From NCBI RefSeq assembly GCF_007970805.1, contig NZ_CP042433.1, positions 3,596,001-3,660,000 of the forward strand: a DNA stretch of 64,000 nucleotides, given 5' to 3'. The notes beneath the pieces were generated by a model that saw nothing but the letters and a program-made list of their open reading frames with translations, did not search any database and was not told the origin of the DNA. Below are positions 33,941 through 42,934 of this stretch, in pieces; the stretch's first letter is position 1; each line of letters begins with the position of its first letter. A program made the translations under genes and the position numbers. This stretch comes from Flavisolibacter ginsenosidimutans (lineage in GTDB: Bacteria; Bacteroidota; Bacteroidia; Chitinophagales; Chitinophagaceae).

Positions 33941-34870
33941 TTATCTCCTTCCGCCACCGGGACCACGCCCTGGACCACGGCTGCCTGCACCGGCACCGCC
34001 GCGGCGTTGACCACCTTGTCCGCCAGCACCCGGTCCACGGCCAGGACCGCCTTGTCCGCCACGGCCGCCGCGTCCACGGCCACCGGCTTCAGATTGTGCT
34101 TCGGCTTCCAGGCGTGCTGCACGGCGTTCGTTTTCGGCATCGTTTGCCGCATCATCGCCTTCGTCATCTTTTGCTGCCTGACGCTCGGCCAAACCTTCGG
34201 CAATGGCTGCTGTGATGTAATTGGTGAGGATAGCAATTGATTTTGTCGCGTCGTCGTTTGCGGGAATGGCAAAGTCCACTTTGTTTGGGTCGCAGTTGGT
34301 ATCTACCAGGCCAAAGGTTGTAATGTTAAGGCGCTTCGCTTCAGCCAAAGCAATGTGTTCGTGGCCGATGTCAACGATGAACAAAGCAGCGGGAATACGG
34401 CCTAAGTTGGCAATACCACCCAATACTTTTTCCATTTTGTCTTTGTCGCGGGTGAGTGTCAAACGCTCTTTCTTGGTAATGGAGTCGAATGAACCGTCGC
34501 CCAACATTTTTTCGATGCTTTGCATCTTCTTCACGCTCTTGCGAACGGTGTTGAAATTGGTGAGCATGCCGCCCAGCCAGCGTTCGGTAACATAAGGCAT
34601 TTGCACACGCTGAGCGCATTCGGTAACGATGTCTTTTGCCTGCTTTTTGGTGCCGACAAACAAAATCTTTTTACCGCTGCGGGCAATTTGCTTCAGGGCT
34701 GCGGCGGTTTCCTGCAGGCCTTCCACGGTTTTATTGAGGTCAATGATGTGAATGCCTTTTTTCTCGGCAAAGATGAAGGGCAACATCTTGGGGTTCCACT
34801 TCTTTTTCAGGTGACCAAAGTGTACACCCGCTTCGAGGAGCTGCTGTTGCAACGAAGTGTTTTGTTCCAT
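33941..34870 (-). CDS. rpsB: 30S ribosomal protein S2 with Gly/Arg-rich tail
   Basis: A 309-residue S2. Start at ATG 34870 (MEQNTSLQQQLLEAGVHFGH). The core is ordinary: HLKKKWNPKMLPFIF, GIHIIDLNKTVEGL, ILFVGTKKQAKDIV, RWLGGMLTNFNT, PAALFIVDIGHEHIALAEA, GLVDTNCDPNKVDF and IPANDDATKSI. After residue 225 comes a tail not found in standard S2: an acidic and alanine-rich helix (about 230-262) and then 47 residues made almost only of Gly, Arg, Gln, Pro and Ala (263-309), with GRGRGGRGGQGG-like repeats. The tail stays in frame up to the stop. Confidence 0.96.
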   Translation of the reverse strand: MEQNTSLQQQLLEAGVHFGHLKKKWNPKMLPFIFAEKKGIHIIDLNKTVEGLQETAAALKQIARSGKKILFVGTKKQAKDIVTECAQRVQMPYVTERWLGGMLTNFNTVRKSVKKMQSIEKMLGDGSFDSITKKERLTLTRDKDKMEKVLGGIANLGRIPAALFIVDIGHEHIALAEAKRLNITTFGLVDTNCDPNKVDFAIPANDDATKSIAILTNYITAAIAEGLAERQAAKDDEGDDAANDAENERRAARLEAEAQSEAGGRGRGGRGGQGGPGRGPGAGGQGGQRRGGAGAGSRGPGRGPGGGRR

Positions 34871-34905
34871 TTGAATTTGTGTTGTGATGTTTTGAATTTG
34901 TTTGA

Positions 34906-34970
34906 AGCTATCAGCTTTCAGCAATCAGCTATCGGGAGAACTGAAAGCTGACTGCCGACGGCTGATGGCA
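34906..34970 (+). repeat. Phrase-like degenerate repeats (ATCAGC/CTGACnG words) between rpsI and rpsB
   Basis: The gap contains TATCAGCTTTCAGCAATCAG and then CTGAAAGCTGACTGCCGAC, that is, direct and inverted variants of a 6-10 nt word. Related words fill the gap between rplM and rpsI (35366-35432) and the gap before the HD gene (42160-42200). Confidence 0.5.
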
Positions 34971-34972
34971 CA

Positions 34973-35362
34973 TTATCTCTTCGAGAACTGGTAGCTACGA
35001 CGAGCTTTCTTCTTACCGAATTTCTTCCTTTCAACCGAACGCGGGTCACGTTTGAGAAGGCCGGCTGCTTTCAGTGCGGGACGGAAGTCAGCGTTGATTT
35101 CAACCAACGCACGGGCAATGCCCAGCATGGCGGCTTCTGCCTGGCCTTTTACGCCGCCGCCAACGGCGTTGATTTTTATGTCAAACTTGTCGGCAGCTTC
35201 CACGGTGCGAAGCGGGCGGTCAACCTGGTTTTGCAGGTAAACCAGTGAAAAATATTGTTTGTAATCTTTATCGTTTACGGTGATGTTGCCCGAACCTTTG
35301 GAGACGAAGACGCGGGTTACGGCTTCTTTCCGGCGGCCAACACTGTTTTTTTGCTTTTCCAT
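34973..35362 (-). CDS. rpsI: 30S ribosomal protein S9
   Basis: A 129-residue S9: VGRRKEAVTRVFVSKGSGNI at the N-terminus, GGGVKGQAEAAMLGIARAL, LLKRDPRSVERKKFGKKKAR and the terminal YQFSKR that reaches the ribosomal P site. It lies between rplM and rpsB on the minus strand, the normal L13-S9 order. Confidence 0.97.
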   Translation of the reverse strand: MEKQKNSVGRRKEAVTRVFVSKGSGNITVNDKDYKQYFSLVYLQNQVDRPLRTVEAADKFDIKINAVGGGVKGQAEAAMLGIARALVEINADFRPALKAAGLLKRDPRSVERKKFGKKKARRSYQFSKR

Positions 35363-35365
35363 TTT

Positions 35366-35432
35366 TATTAAGCTTTAAGCTTTCCGCGTTGAGCTTTCAG
35401 CGAAGTGCTGATTACTGACGGCTGATTGCTTT
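35366..35432 (+). repeat. Phrase-like degenerate repeats between rplM and rpsI
   Basis: TTAAGCTTTAAGCTTTCCGC followed by GAGCTTTCAGC, GCTGATTACTGACGGCTGAT. Words of the type AGCTTTnAGC and CTGAnnACTGA recur in direct and inverted order, as in the gap at 34906-34970. Confidence 0.5.
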
Positions 35433-35435
35433 GGT

Positions 35436-35879
35436 TTAGAACTTCAATTCTTTTGGTTGTTGCGCTGTGTGTGGATGCTGGTCGCCGGCATACACAAATA
35501 ATTTTTTGTACATCTGGCGTCCGAGGCGATTTTTTGGCAACATGCCTTTTACCGCTCTTTCAACCAATACCTCAGGTCTGCGGCGCTGAAGATCTTTGGC
35601 GATTTCTTCCTTACGGCCACCCGGATAACCGGTGAAGTGGTCGTACACTTTCTCGTCCATCTTGTTGCCGGTGAGGGTTACTTTTTCTGCGTTGATGACG
35701 ATAATGTAATCGCCGGTGTCAACGTGCGGGGTGTAGTATGCCTTGTTCTTGCCGCGAAGGATTGCTGCAATGCGTGCACACATACGTCCCACGGTTTGAT
35801 TGGTACCGTCCACAACATACCAGTTGCGCTGTACGGTAGCCGCGTTTGCGTGTTTGGTGGTGAAATGTAATTTGCTCAT
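35436..35879 (-). CDS. rplM: 50S ribosomal protein L13
   Basis: A 147-residue L13 with [68 protein letters not shown] and the block [19 protein letters not shown], then [16 protein letters not shown]. First gene of the operon rplM-rpsI-rpsB-tsf. A promoter-like TACATTCG is at 35937-35930. Confidence 0.97.
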   Translation of the reverse strand: MSKLHFTTKHANAATVQRNWYVVDGTNQTVGRMCARIAAILRGKNKAYYTPHVDTGDYIIVINAEKVTLTGNKMDEKVYDHFTGYPGGRKEEIAKDLQRRRPEVLVERAVKGMLPKNRLGRQMYKKLFVYAGDQHPHTAQQPKELKF

Positions 35880-35929
35880 GATTGTTTGTTTAAACTGCGG
35901 CCATCCCCGCAGCGTTTTTTAATGAGGCG

Positions 35930-35937
35930 CGAATGTA
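35930..35937 (-). promoter_or_regulatory. Putative -7 box of the ribosomal operon
   Basis: TACATTCG on the minus strand, seven of eight matches to TAnnTTTG. A CTTGG sequence about 21 bp upstream could be the -33 element. It is 50 bp before rplM. Confidence 0.4.
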
Positions 35938-36224
35938 GGCTTCTGATGCTATTCAAGCCAAGGATTTAGACGTCTATTTTTGTATCACCATTTCCAACGC
36001 ATTGAAAAACAATAAAATTTTTGACAGGTTTTTGAAAAGGTTAACGAAATGACGGCAGATGATAGGATATTGGAATAAGGAGGAATCGTTGGACGGACTA
36101 TGTTATTATGAAACTTTTGTTGCAACGTTCCGTTCATCGTTTGATAGGTATTAAGGAAATGAAGTTGGCAATTTGCCAACCCGTATTTATCTTGCATTCA
36201 GTTTATCAAACTAAACCAATCTTG

Positions 36225-36237
36225 TCTTAGTTTAAGA
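36225..36237. promoter_or_regulatory. Small palindrome upstream of higBA, possible operator
   Basis: TCTTAGTTTAAGA has arms TCTTA/TAAGA with a 3-nt spacer. Antitoxins of the HigA type usually repress their own operon through such a palindrome, but this site lies about 70 bp from the start and the link is weak. Confidence 0.25.
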
Positions 36238-36305
36238 TGGTAAGCACCTCGCCGCTGTGGCTTAAACAGAGAACAGAAATTCATTACGTTTAAAAGCAAC
36301 GGCCA

Positions 36306-36599
36306 ATGCTTATCGTCAATTTAGACAAGCTCAACACTTTCAACAAAAAACACGCAGATGCCCGCAAAAGCATCTCAACGTGGATTAGCACAACCGAAGA
36401 AGCAACATGGAAAAAGAAGCAAGATGTTCTTGATGATTTTCCAAAAGCAAAAATGATAAAGAACAACAGGGCACGGTTTGAGATTGTGCACAACACCTAC
36501 CGCTTGATTGTCTTTATCAACTACGATGCGGAAACAGTGGTAATTCGATTTATTGGAACGCATACCGAGTACGACCGGATAGACCCGGAAACGATTTAA
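36306..36599 (+). CDS. higB: HigB-type mRNA interferase toxin
   Basis: A 97-residue RelE-superfamily toxin of the HigB family that cleaves mRNA on the ribosome. It fits the short HigB type: STWISTTEEATWKKKQDVLD, FPKAKMIKNNRARFEIVHN, TYRLIVFINYDAETVVIRFI and the final GTHTEYDRID. The basic and aromatic residues of the active region (K, R, H in HNTYRL and THTEYD) are present. Gene order toxin-first with the antitoxin 5 bp downstream is the hallmark of higBA. Confidence 0.9.
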   Translation: MLIVNLDKLNTFNKKHADARKSISTWISTTEEATWKKKQDVLDDFPKAKMIKNNRARFEIVHNTYRLIVFINYDAETVVIRFIGTHTEYDRIDPETI

Positions 36600-36604
36600 G
36601 AATT

Positions 36605-36973
36605 ATGAAGCAATGGTCGATTATAGAAAACGAAACGCAATACAAGGCGGCGAAAGAACGCTTTGAAGAAATCTATGAAGTTGACAAAACCTCACCTGAT
36701 TTTCACGAAATGATGTTGCTCGCTTTATTGATCAATCAATACGAAAAAAAACAGTTCAGCTTTCCATCCGTCGACCCCATCGAAATGATCAAAATCCGCA
36801 TGGAGGATTTTGACTACAAACCTGCCGACCTTGCCAAAGCTTACGGGGACAAAGGCACTATCAGTAAAGTGCTTAACTACAAACAACCGCTCTCACTAAA
36901 CATGATTCGCCTTTTCAGCAAAATGCTTCGCATTCCTGCTGATGCACTTATCAAAGAATACAAGTTGCAATAA
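36605..36973 (+). CDS. higA: HigA-type antitoxin (HTH)
   Basis: A 122-residue antitoxin. The N-terminal half (ENETQYKAAKERFEEIYEVD and the LINQYEKKQFSFPSVDPIEM stretch) is the HigA extension that contacts the toxin; the C-terminal half is a helix-turn-helix (MEDFDYKPADLAKAYGDKGTISKVLNYK). It binds HigB and represses the operon. Directly follows higB. Confidence 0.9.
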   Translation: MKQWSIIENETQYKAAKERFEEIYEVDKTSPDFHEMMLLALLINQYEKKQFSFPSVDPIEMIKIRMEDFDYKPADLAKAYGDKGTISKVLNYKQPLSLNMIRLFSKMLRIPADALIKEYKLQ

Positions 36974-37193
36974 GTTTTTGCTGACCCCGACCGTAGTCTT
37001 TCTTAACAAAAAAGCCGCTGCACCTCATCCCTCCCTTTTCATAAGTCAGCCATAAAATTTTATGCTTCGGTTTTTTCTGCCGCTTAATCCAAAGCGCAGC
37101 GCTGTAATTTATTGTCTGTCCTGAAGACGTTGGCTATTGTCTTGGCGGAATGAATCATTAAAAACCATTCTCATAACCTTTAAACCGAAGTAC

Positions 37194-40100
37194 ATGAGAA
37201 AATTAATCACGCTGCTTCTCTGCAGTTTTTCCTCGCTTCTTCTTTATTCGCAAACCAAAAAAATCAGTGGCCGTGTAACGGATGAATCGGGCACCGGGCT
37301 TGCCGGGATTTCGGTCATCATCAAAGGCACGTCAACGGGCGTTTCCACCAACAGCAACGGTGCTTTTCAAATAGACGTGCCCGCTAACGGAACGCTGGTA
37401 TTTTCCGGCGTTGGCTTTGACCCGAAAGAAGTTGCCGTTGGTAACCGAACGTCGGTTGACATACAACTTGCCACCGAAACAAAAGCCTTGAGCGAAGTGG
37501 TAGTAACCGGCACCGGCGTTGCCACCGACAGAAGAAAACTTTCCATTGACGTAGCCAGTGTCTCCAACAAAGACCTTTCAAAATCGGCGCTGCTCTCCGT
37601 TGACCAGGCGTTGATTGGAAAAGTTGCCGGCGCACAAATTCAAACCACGTCCGGAGAACCGGGCTCAAAGGCCACCATCATTTTGCGCGGCATTAATTCA
37701 TTGGGAAGCACGGGCCCAATCATTCTTGTTGACGGCGTACAAGTCACAGACATCAACGGTTTGGATGTAGCCAACGTGGAAAAAGTGGAAGTGGTGAAAG
37801 GCCCTGCCGGCGGCATGTTGTACGGCGCACAAGGCGCAAACGGCGTCATTCAAATTTTTACGAAGAAAGGTTCGCGAAACAAAAAGCCAACCGTCACACT
37901 TGCGTCGAAGATTAGTTTGGACAATGCATTGCTGGGCAAAGACGGTTACCTGCAGGCCAAGTTTCATCACTTCAAAACCGATGCGCAAGGGAACATTTTA
38001 GACCAGAGCGGAAACATCCTAAAGCCTGGCCCAACGGGCACCTGGCCCGATCCTGCCGAACTGGATTTTAATACTGATTTCAATTTAAAAAACGACAAAA
38101 CCTATCCAGCCAACCTGCCACTGTACGACCATTTGAAGCAAGCCTATAAACAGGCCACCACCAGTTCCAGCACTCTTGGCATTTCGGGCGGCGGCGAACG
38201 GTCGGATTATGCGTTTACGTTTACCTACCTCGATCAACAGAACGTTTTAAGCAACCGCTTCCGGCGCTATAATCTTTCCTCTAACCTTGGCTTTGATTTA
38301 TTCAAAGGCTTTAGCTTCCGCAACACCACGCAAACAATTTTGCAAGACGAAAATTTGTTGTCGGGCACGTACAACTTATTGGACCGAGTGCTTAACCCCG
38401 ATGTGCTTTTTCTCGGCACCAACAACAACCGCTTCGAATTGATTAACGCTTACCCGTGGATGGATTTCAAAGCAACGTATCCGGGCACCAATTTAATTGT
38501 GGTGCATCCGCGTGACGAAAACCAGGTGAACGTTCTTTCCGAACCCGATTGGCACCAGCGCGGCGGCAAGGATTTCCGCATCCTGAACAACGCAAACCTG
38601 AACTACAAATTTCCAAAGTTTGTGGAGCTGGATTACAAATACGGTATCGAGCTTTGGAATTCGGAGTTCTCTGATTTGTACAAAAACCAATCCTCTGCGC
38701 CGCAAGTGGCCGAAGCTTTCTGGGGCGCTTCGCCAAAGGGTTCGCTGCGCATTGACAACGTTCGCTCCTCGTATCAAAATTCGCTGGCCTCGCTTTTCTT
38801 CCGCACTGATTTTGAAAAGGATTTCAATTCAAAGCTGCCCATTAAAACCACCACGCAGGTTTCGTACGACTGGCGCAAAAACAAATACAATTCAAGCTTT
38901 GCGCAAGGATTGGATTTGCCGCAGTATCCGCCCGCCAACATTTCTTCGGCCGCACAAAAGAACAGCGGCGATTACAATTACGAGTACGTGACCTTCGGTT
39001 ACCTTGTTAATCAAACTTTCGATTACGGAAATTTGTTTGGCTTCACCGCCGGTTTCCGCTCCGATTACAATTCCGATTTCGGCGACCAGAAAAAAGCCTT
39101 TACGTTTCCGCGGGGCACGGCGTATTTCCGTTTGTCGGAATTGTTTAAATCAAAGATTCTTTCCGATTGGAAGTTGAGGGCTGCATACGGCGTGGCCGGT
39201 ATTCCGCCTTATCAATTTGGCGGTTATTATTTGCGGCAAACAACCCTGGGTTCTATCCAGCTTGGAAACAGCACGGGCTTGTACCTACCGCAAAATGCCG
39301 GCAACGACAGCCTTGTGGTGCAGAAGGTGAAAGAAAAAGAAATCGGTACGGACCTGACCTTGCGGCCTTCTTTTGGAAAATGGCTTAGCCGCATCAACCT
39401 TTCGGTTACGTACTGGCAAAAGCGCAACGAAGACATCATTCAGAACCGCACGGCCGCGCCTTCCACTGGTGTTCAATCAACGCCGTACAACCTTATTGAT
39501 CTGGAAGTAAAAGGCCTTGACGCGAGCCTTGACCTTGATGCCTTCACAACCAAAAGTTTCAGTTGGCAAACGGGTTTCCGCTTCGGAACCTTTAAGTCAA
39601 AAGTGTTGAGCGTAGCCGATGACAAGGATTTTATAAACGGTGTGTTTGTGGTGAAGAAGGGGCAATCGGTTGGAAATTTTTATGCGGCAACGGCTTTGAA
39701 AAGCATTGATCAGTTAAGGCCCGACAAAACCCGCTACATTGACCCCTCGCAAGCGAACAATTACGAAGTGGTAAACGGCATGGTGGTGGACAAAACAACC
39801 AAGCGGGTTGTGATCACGGATCCAAACGATCAAAGCCTTGTGGGCAATGCGTATCCAAAATTCACGCTGTCCTGGAACAACAGTCTTTCGTTCAAAGGCC
39901 TGTCGCTTTCGTTTCAATGGGACTGGTCGCACGGCAATTCTGTTTATAACCTTACACGCCAGTGGATGTACCGCGACCGCCTGCACAAAGACTTTGACAA
40001 GCCCGTTACCATTGGCGGACAAACGGGCGCCTTTGTGAACTTCTACAACAGTTTATACAACAGCGTTCAGCCCATGGGTTATTTCGTCGAAGACGGTTCC

Positions 40101-40361
40101 TTCATTCGCCTGCGCGACGTAACCATCTCTTACCCGCTAAACAATTTGCTCAAGCAAAAATGGGTGAACAACATTGTACTTACCGTGTCGGGTCGCAACC
40201 TGCTAACGTTCACCAACTACTCCGGCCTTGATCCAGAAGCCACCAGTTCGCAGGACAGCCAAGGCAATCAAAGCGTTGGTGTGGGCGCCTTCCTGGGCAC
40301 GGATTATTTCGCCATTCCCAACCTGCGTTCCTACCAGTTCGGCATCAACTTTCAATTTTAA
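37194..40361 (+). CDS. SusC/RagA family TonB-dependent outer-membrane transporter
   Basis: A 1055-residue SusC-type transporter. I chose ATG 37194, which gives the signal peptide MRKLITLLLCSFSSLLLYSQ; the in-frame ATG at 37137 lies in a non-coding stretch. After the signal comes a carboxypeptidase-regulatory-like domain (ISGRVTDESGTGLAGISVII, FSGVGFDPKEVAVG), then the TonB-box region (LSEVVVTGTG), the plug (LRGINSLGSTGPIILVDGV, VEVVKGPAGGMLYGAQGANG) and the 22-strand barrel, ending NLRSYQFGINFQF. It pairs with the SusD lipoprotein 12 bp downstream. No glycosidase or regulator is linked, so the imported substrate is unknown. Confidence 0.96.
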   Translation: MRKLITLLLCSFSSLLLYSQTKKISGRVTDESGTGLAGISVIIKGTSTGVSTNSNGAFQIDVPANGTLVFSGVGFDPKEVAVGNRTSVDIQLATETKALSEVVVTGTGVATDRRKLSIDVASVSNKDLSKSALLSVDQALIGKVAGAQIQTTSGEPGSKATIILRGINSLGSTGPIILVDGVQVTDINGLDVANVEKVEVVKGPAGGMLYGAQGANGVIQIFTKKGSRNKKPTVTLASKISLDNALLGKDGYLQAKFHHFKTDAQGNILDQSGNILKPGPTGTWPDPAELDFNTDFNLKNDKTYPANLPLYDHLKQAYKQATTSSSTLGISGGGERSDYAFTFTYLDQQNVLSNRFRRYNLSSNLGFDLFKGFSFRNTTQTILQDENLLSGTYNLLDRVLNPDVLFLGTNNNRFELINAYPWMDFKATYPGTNLIVVHPRDENQVNVLSEPDWHQRGGKDFRILNNANLNYKFPKFVELDYKYGIELWNSEFSDLYKNQSSAPQVAEAFWGASPKGSLRIDNVRSSYQNSLASLFFRTDFEKDFNSKLPIKTTTQVSYDWRKNKYNSSFAQGLDLPQYPPANISSAAQKNSGDYNYEYVTFGYLVNQTFDYGNLFGFTAGFRSDYNSDFGDQKKAFTFPRGTAYFRLSELFKSKILSDWKLRAAYGVAGIPPYQFGGYYLRQTTLGSIQLGNSTGLYLPQNAGNDSLVVQKVKEKEIGTDLTLRPSFGKWLSRINLSVTYWQKRNEDIIQNRTAAPSTGVQSTPYNLIDLEVKGLDASLDLDAFTTKSFSWQTGFRFGTFKSKVLSVADDKDFINGVFVVKKGQSVGNFYAATALKSIDQLRPDKTRYIDPSQANNYEVVNGMVVDKTTKRVVITDPNDQSLVGNAYPKFTLSWNNSLSFKGLSLSFQWDWSHGNSVYNLTRQWMYRDRLHKDFDKPVTIGGQTGAFVNFYNSLYNSVQPMGYFVEDGSFIRLRDVTISYPLNNLLKQKWVNNIVLTVSGRNLLTFTNYSGLDPEATSSQDSQGNQSVGVGAFLGTDYFAIPNLRSYQFGINFQF

Positions 40362-40373
40362 TCGTCAGCAGTT

Positions 40374-42002
40374 ATGAAAAAAATCCTTCTTTATACAATC
40401 CTGATTTTTCTCGCGGCTGCGTGTAAAAAATCAAGTCTCGAATTAACCAACCCCAATGCGCCAACGCCCGATTTGTCGCTCACAACCGAAGCCGGCCTGC
40501 AGGCGTTTTCACTGGGCGTATTGCAACGCATGAGTGCCTTTGTTCCCAACGAAGGCCAGGCCAATATTTACTTCATCGGCGCTATGGCCATTCACAGCGC
40601 CTTGGGTGATGAGGTGTTTCAGCCTTATGGCAACTTTTCCATTCGTTGGGTAAACCAGCCCTTGAAGATTACGTTGCCCAGCGGGCAGGTGGTGGTTAAT
40701 CCAAACGGCGTGGATCAAAAGACACAATTACAAGGATTTAATTCGCGTGACGCAGGCGAACTGAACTCCTTTTTATACGAATGGTCGGCTTGCTATTACA
40801 TCATCACGCAATGCAATCAACTGCTGAAATCGTTGAACGACCCGGCGCTGAGTTTGAGCGGCGATGCGGCCACAAAAAAGAACACGTTCAAGGCCTGGGC
40901 TTTGTGGTGGAAAGGCTATGCGTATTCGCGGATCGGTTCGCAGTACCTGGCCGCGGTCATTAACAACGAGGTGGGCATGACCAATAACAATTTCGTGGCT
41001 CACGACGCCGTCGTGCAAGAAGGCAACCGCATCCTGAACGATTGCTTAACAACGCTGAATGACATTCAACCCAACGCCGATTATGTTTCCACCATGAAGG
41101 CGATTGTGGCCGCCTTTGACGACAACCAAAATATAGTAACACCCGACATGTGGAAGCGGCAGATTTATACGATACAAGCCAGAAACCTGCTTGTCAACAA
41201 AAAGCTGCGCGACATGACAGCAGCCGACTGGCAACAGATTCTTACGTTAGCAGCCAAAGGCATTCAGGCTTCGGACAACATCTTCAAATTCGGCATGGAC
41301 CCAAACGCCGTGAACGATGTTTCGGCAGGCGGTTATCATCCTTATGCTTTTATCGGCGATGCCGTTCAATACACTTTCGTTAGCGAACGGTTGATCCAGG
41401 ACTTTAAGCCCGGCGACAAACGCTTCACGCAAAACTTCACGCAGTTTAGCGTGCCGAAGGTGAACATTAGAGGCAGGGGTTTGCAATTGGGCACGCGGTG
41501 GCAGCCCATTGCTATTGAAGCTGGCGGCCGTTACGCCACCTCGGCAAACAAGGGCTTTGTTCCCTGGGCGTGCAGTTACGAAGAAAACGAACTGATGAAA
41601 GCCGAAGCCTTCATTAAAACAGGCAGCGTGCAGCAAGGTTTGCAAATTGTGGATGCCATACGTGATTACCAGGGCGCCGGTCTTGCACACGTAGCCAATA
41701 CCGGCTTGAGCGCAACGCAGGCTTACGAGGAATTGCGCAGAGAGCGGCGCATTGCCTTGTTTCTTTGGGGAACGGCCTGGTACGATGCACGCCGCTGGGG
41801 CGTTACCGAACCGGCTTCGCAAGGCGGTGGCCGAGCCGGCGCCATTGTGCTTGTACCGGGAGATTTGCTTTCGCCGCCGCAGGCCGCACCCGCCGCCGTG
41901 CCTTGCTTTATTGATTACAGTTACATGGACTATTGGGACGTGCCGCAGAACGAAATTGATTTCAACGTACCGTCGGGCACATCGGTACGGGTGAAGAATT
42001 AA
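40374..42002 (+). CDS. SusD/RagB family nutrient-binding lipoprotein
   Basis: A 542-residue surface lipoprotein (lipobox FLAAAC, Cys17) that forms the lid of the SusC channel. SusD marks: LELTNPNAPTPDLSLTTEAG near the N-terminus, TPR-like helices in the middle (KAWALWWKGYAYSRIGS, NRILNDCLTTLNDIQ) and the C-terminal RxxE-type block YEELRRERRIALFLWGTAWY with DARRWG. It makes a two-gene operon with the SusC gene; a strong terminator follows at 42010. Confidence 0.95.
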   Translation: MKKILLYTILIFLAAACKKSSLELTNPNAPTPDLSLTTEAGLQAFSLGVLQRMSAFVPNEGQANIYFIGAMAIHSALGDEVFQPYGNFSIRWVNQPLKITLPSGQVVVNPNGVDQKTQLQGFNSRDAGELNSFLYEWSACYYIITQCNQLLKSLNDPALSLSGDAATKKNTFKAWALWWKGYAYSRIGSQYLAAVINNEVGMTNNNFVAHDAVVQEGNRILNDCLTTLNDIQPNADYVSTMKAIVAAFDDNQNIVTPDMWKRQIYTIQARNLLVNKKLRDMTAADWQQILTLAAKGIQASDNIFKFGMDPNAVNDVSAGGYHPYAFIGDAVQYTFVSERLIQDFKPGDKRFTQNFTQFSVPKVNIRGRGLQLGTRWQPIAIEAGGRYATSANKGFVPWACSYEENELMKAEAFIKTGSVQQGLQIVDAIRDYQGAGLAHVANTGLSATQAYEELRRERRIALFLWGTAWYDARRWGVTEPASQGGGRAGAIVLVPGDLLSPPQAAPAAVPCFIDYSYMDYWDVPQNEIDFNVPSGTSVRVKN

Positions 42003-42009
42003 AGCAACG

Positions 42010-42047
42010 AAAAAAGAAAGGCTGCAACGATGCAGCCTTTCTTTTTT
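42010..42047 (+). terminator. Rho-independent terminator after susCD
   Basis: A perfect 17-bp stem (AAAAAAGAAAGGCTGCA and its complement) with tetraloop ACGA, ending in CTTTTTT. It starts 7 bp after the SusD stop. Confidence 0.9.
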
Positions 42048-42159
42048 GAACCACTTTGAATTCATTAAGAAAGCAAAGGCTTCGCAGCGTAAACATTCTT
42101 CTTCAAAAAATGCATTCAGATGTATCTTGCCGAAACAACTATCAGCGTTCCGCTATTCT

Positions 42160-42200
42160 ATCTTTTACCGATTGCCGAAAGCTGATAACTGACAGCTTAA
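42160..42200 (+). repeat. Phrase-like repeats upstream of the HD gene
   Basis: Contains ACCGATTGCCGAAAGCTGAT and AACTGACAGCTT, words shared with the gaps at 34906-34970 and 35366-35432. Confidence 0.4.
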
Positions 42201-42203
42201 ACT

Positions 42204-42812
42204 ATGGCAGACGCAATTCAACCGCTTGGCAGAAACACGTTCGGCAATCCCGCAAACACGGGCAAGGTTTTATCCGAAGAAGAAGCACTTAACCTTTTAA
42301 ACAGTTGGGTAGAAAACGAACGCCTTCGCCTGCACATGAAGCAAGTGGCTGCAGTGATGAAAGCCTGGGCACTTGAACGAGAAAATTTATCCGAAGAAGA
42401 AGCTTACAAATGGTGGCTCGCGGGTCTTTTGCACGATGCGGATTGGGAGAAACATCCTACCGAACATTGCCGCATCATCATCGAAGAATTGGAACGCCGC
42501 AACGTAGATCCTTCTGTCATTCATTGCATCGCCTCCCACGGTCCGCGGCATTTTGGTGTAGAGCCGGAAAACAGCATGGACAAGATGATTTATGTGTTTG
42601 ACGAACTCTCGGGTTTTATTCACGCCGCTGCGCTCATCCGCCCCAGCCGCTACGAGGGCATGGACGTAAAAAGCATCCTCAAAAAACTGAAGACGCCGTC
42701 CTTTGCCGCGCAGGTAAGCCGCGAGGACATTCAAGACGCTTTGTCCCGCATTTCCAACAGTTTGGAAGAAATCATTGACTTTATCATCTCGCACCAAAAA
42801 GACGTGGCGTAG
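42204..42812 (+). CDS. HD-domain predicted hydrolase
   Basis: A 202-residue HD-superfamily protein, the type often called HDIG-related or predicted hydrolase. Metal ligands: His44 in LRLHMKQVAAVMKAWA, the His77-Asp78 pair in AGLLHDADWEKHPTEH, and His in IHCIASHGPRH. Asp in VFDELSGFIHA is the fourth candidate. Such proteins are phosphohydrolases; the substrate is unknown. No operon partner. Confidence 0.88.
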   Translation: MADAIQPLGRNTFGNPANTGKVLSEEEALNLLNSWVENERLRLHMKQVAAVMKAWALERENLSEEEAYKWWLAGLLHDADWEKHPTEHCRIIIEELERRNVDPSVIHCIASHGPRHFGVEPENSMDKMIYVFDELSGFIHAAALIRPSRYEGMDVKSILKKLKTPSFAAQVSREDIQDALSRISNSLEEIIDFIISHQKDVA

Positions 42813-42934
42813 ACTTTCTTTCACTTTTTGTTTGCATTTTTTAAACCTTCGTTAACCTGCGTTGTCTTTAATGGCTGTGTACCGTTCCCTGTGCGGAAAA
42901 GCCTAAACCGTTCACTAAACACACAGCCTTCTTT

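Larger units (their letters stand above)
35880..36305. other. Intergenic region between rplM and higB
   Basis: A 426-bp gap between divergent operons. On the minus strand it holds the rplM promoter (35930-35937). On the plus strand it holds a small palindrome at 36225-36237 and a box TACGTTTA (36285-36292, seven of eight matches to TAnnTTTG) 13 bp before higB. Most of 35960-36220 is AT-rich without a convincing gene; a short frame on the minus strand there lacks any recognisable feature. Confidence 0.5.

Noticed and set aside
33941..34161. The Gly/Arg tail of S2 as a frameshift artefact
   Set aside because: The reading frame stays consistent, the tail has one coherent composition on the coding strand, and the acidic linker before it is in frame. 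An assembly error cannot be excluded but is not indicated.
35985..36197. Minus-strand frame of 70 codons in the rplM-higB gap
   Set aside because: No recognisable domain, no promoter box, and AT-rich composition; not supported as a gene.
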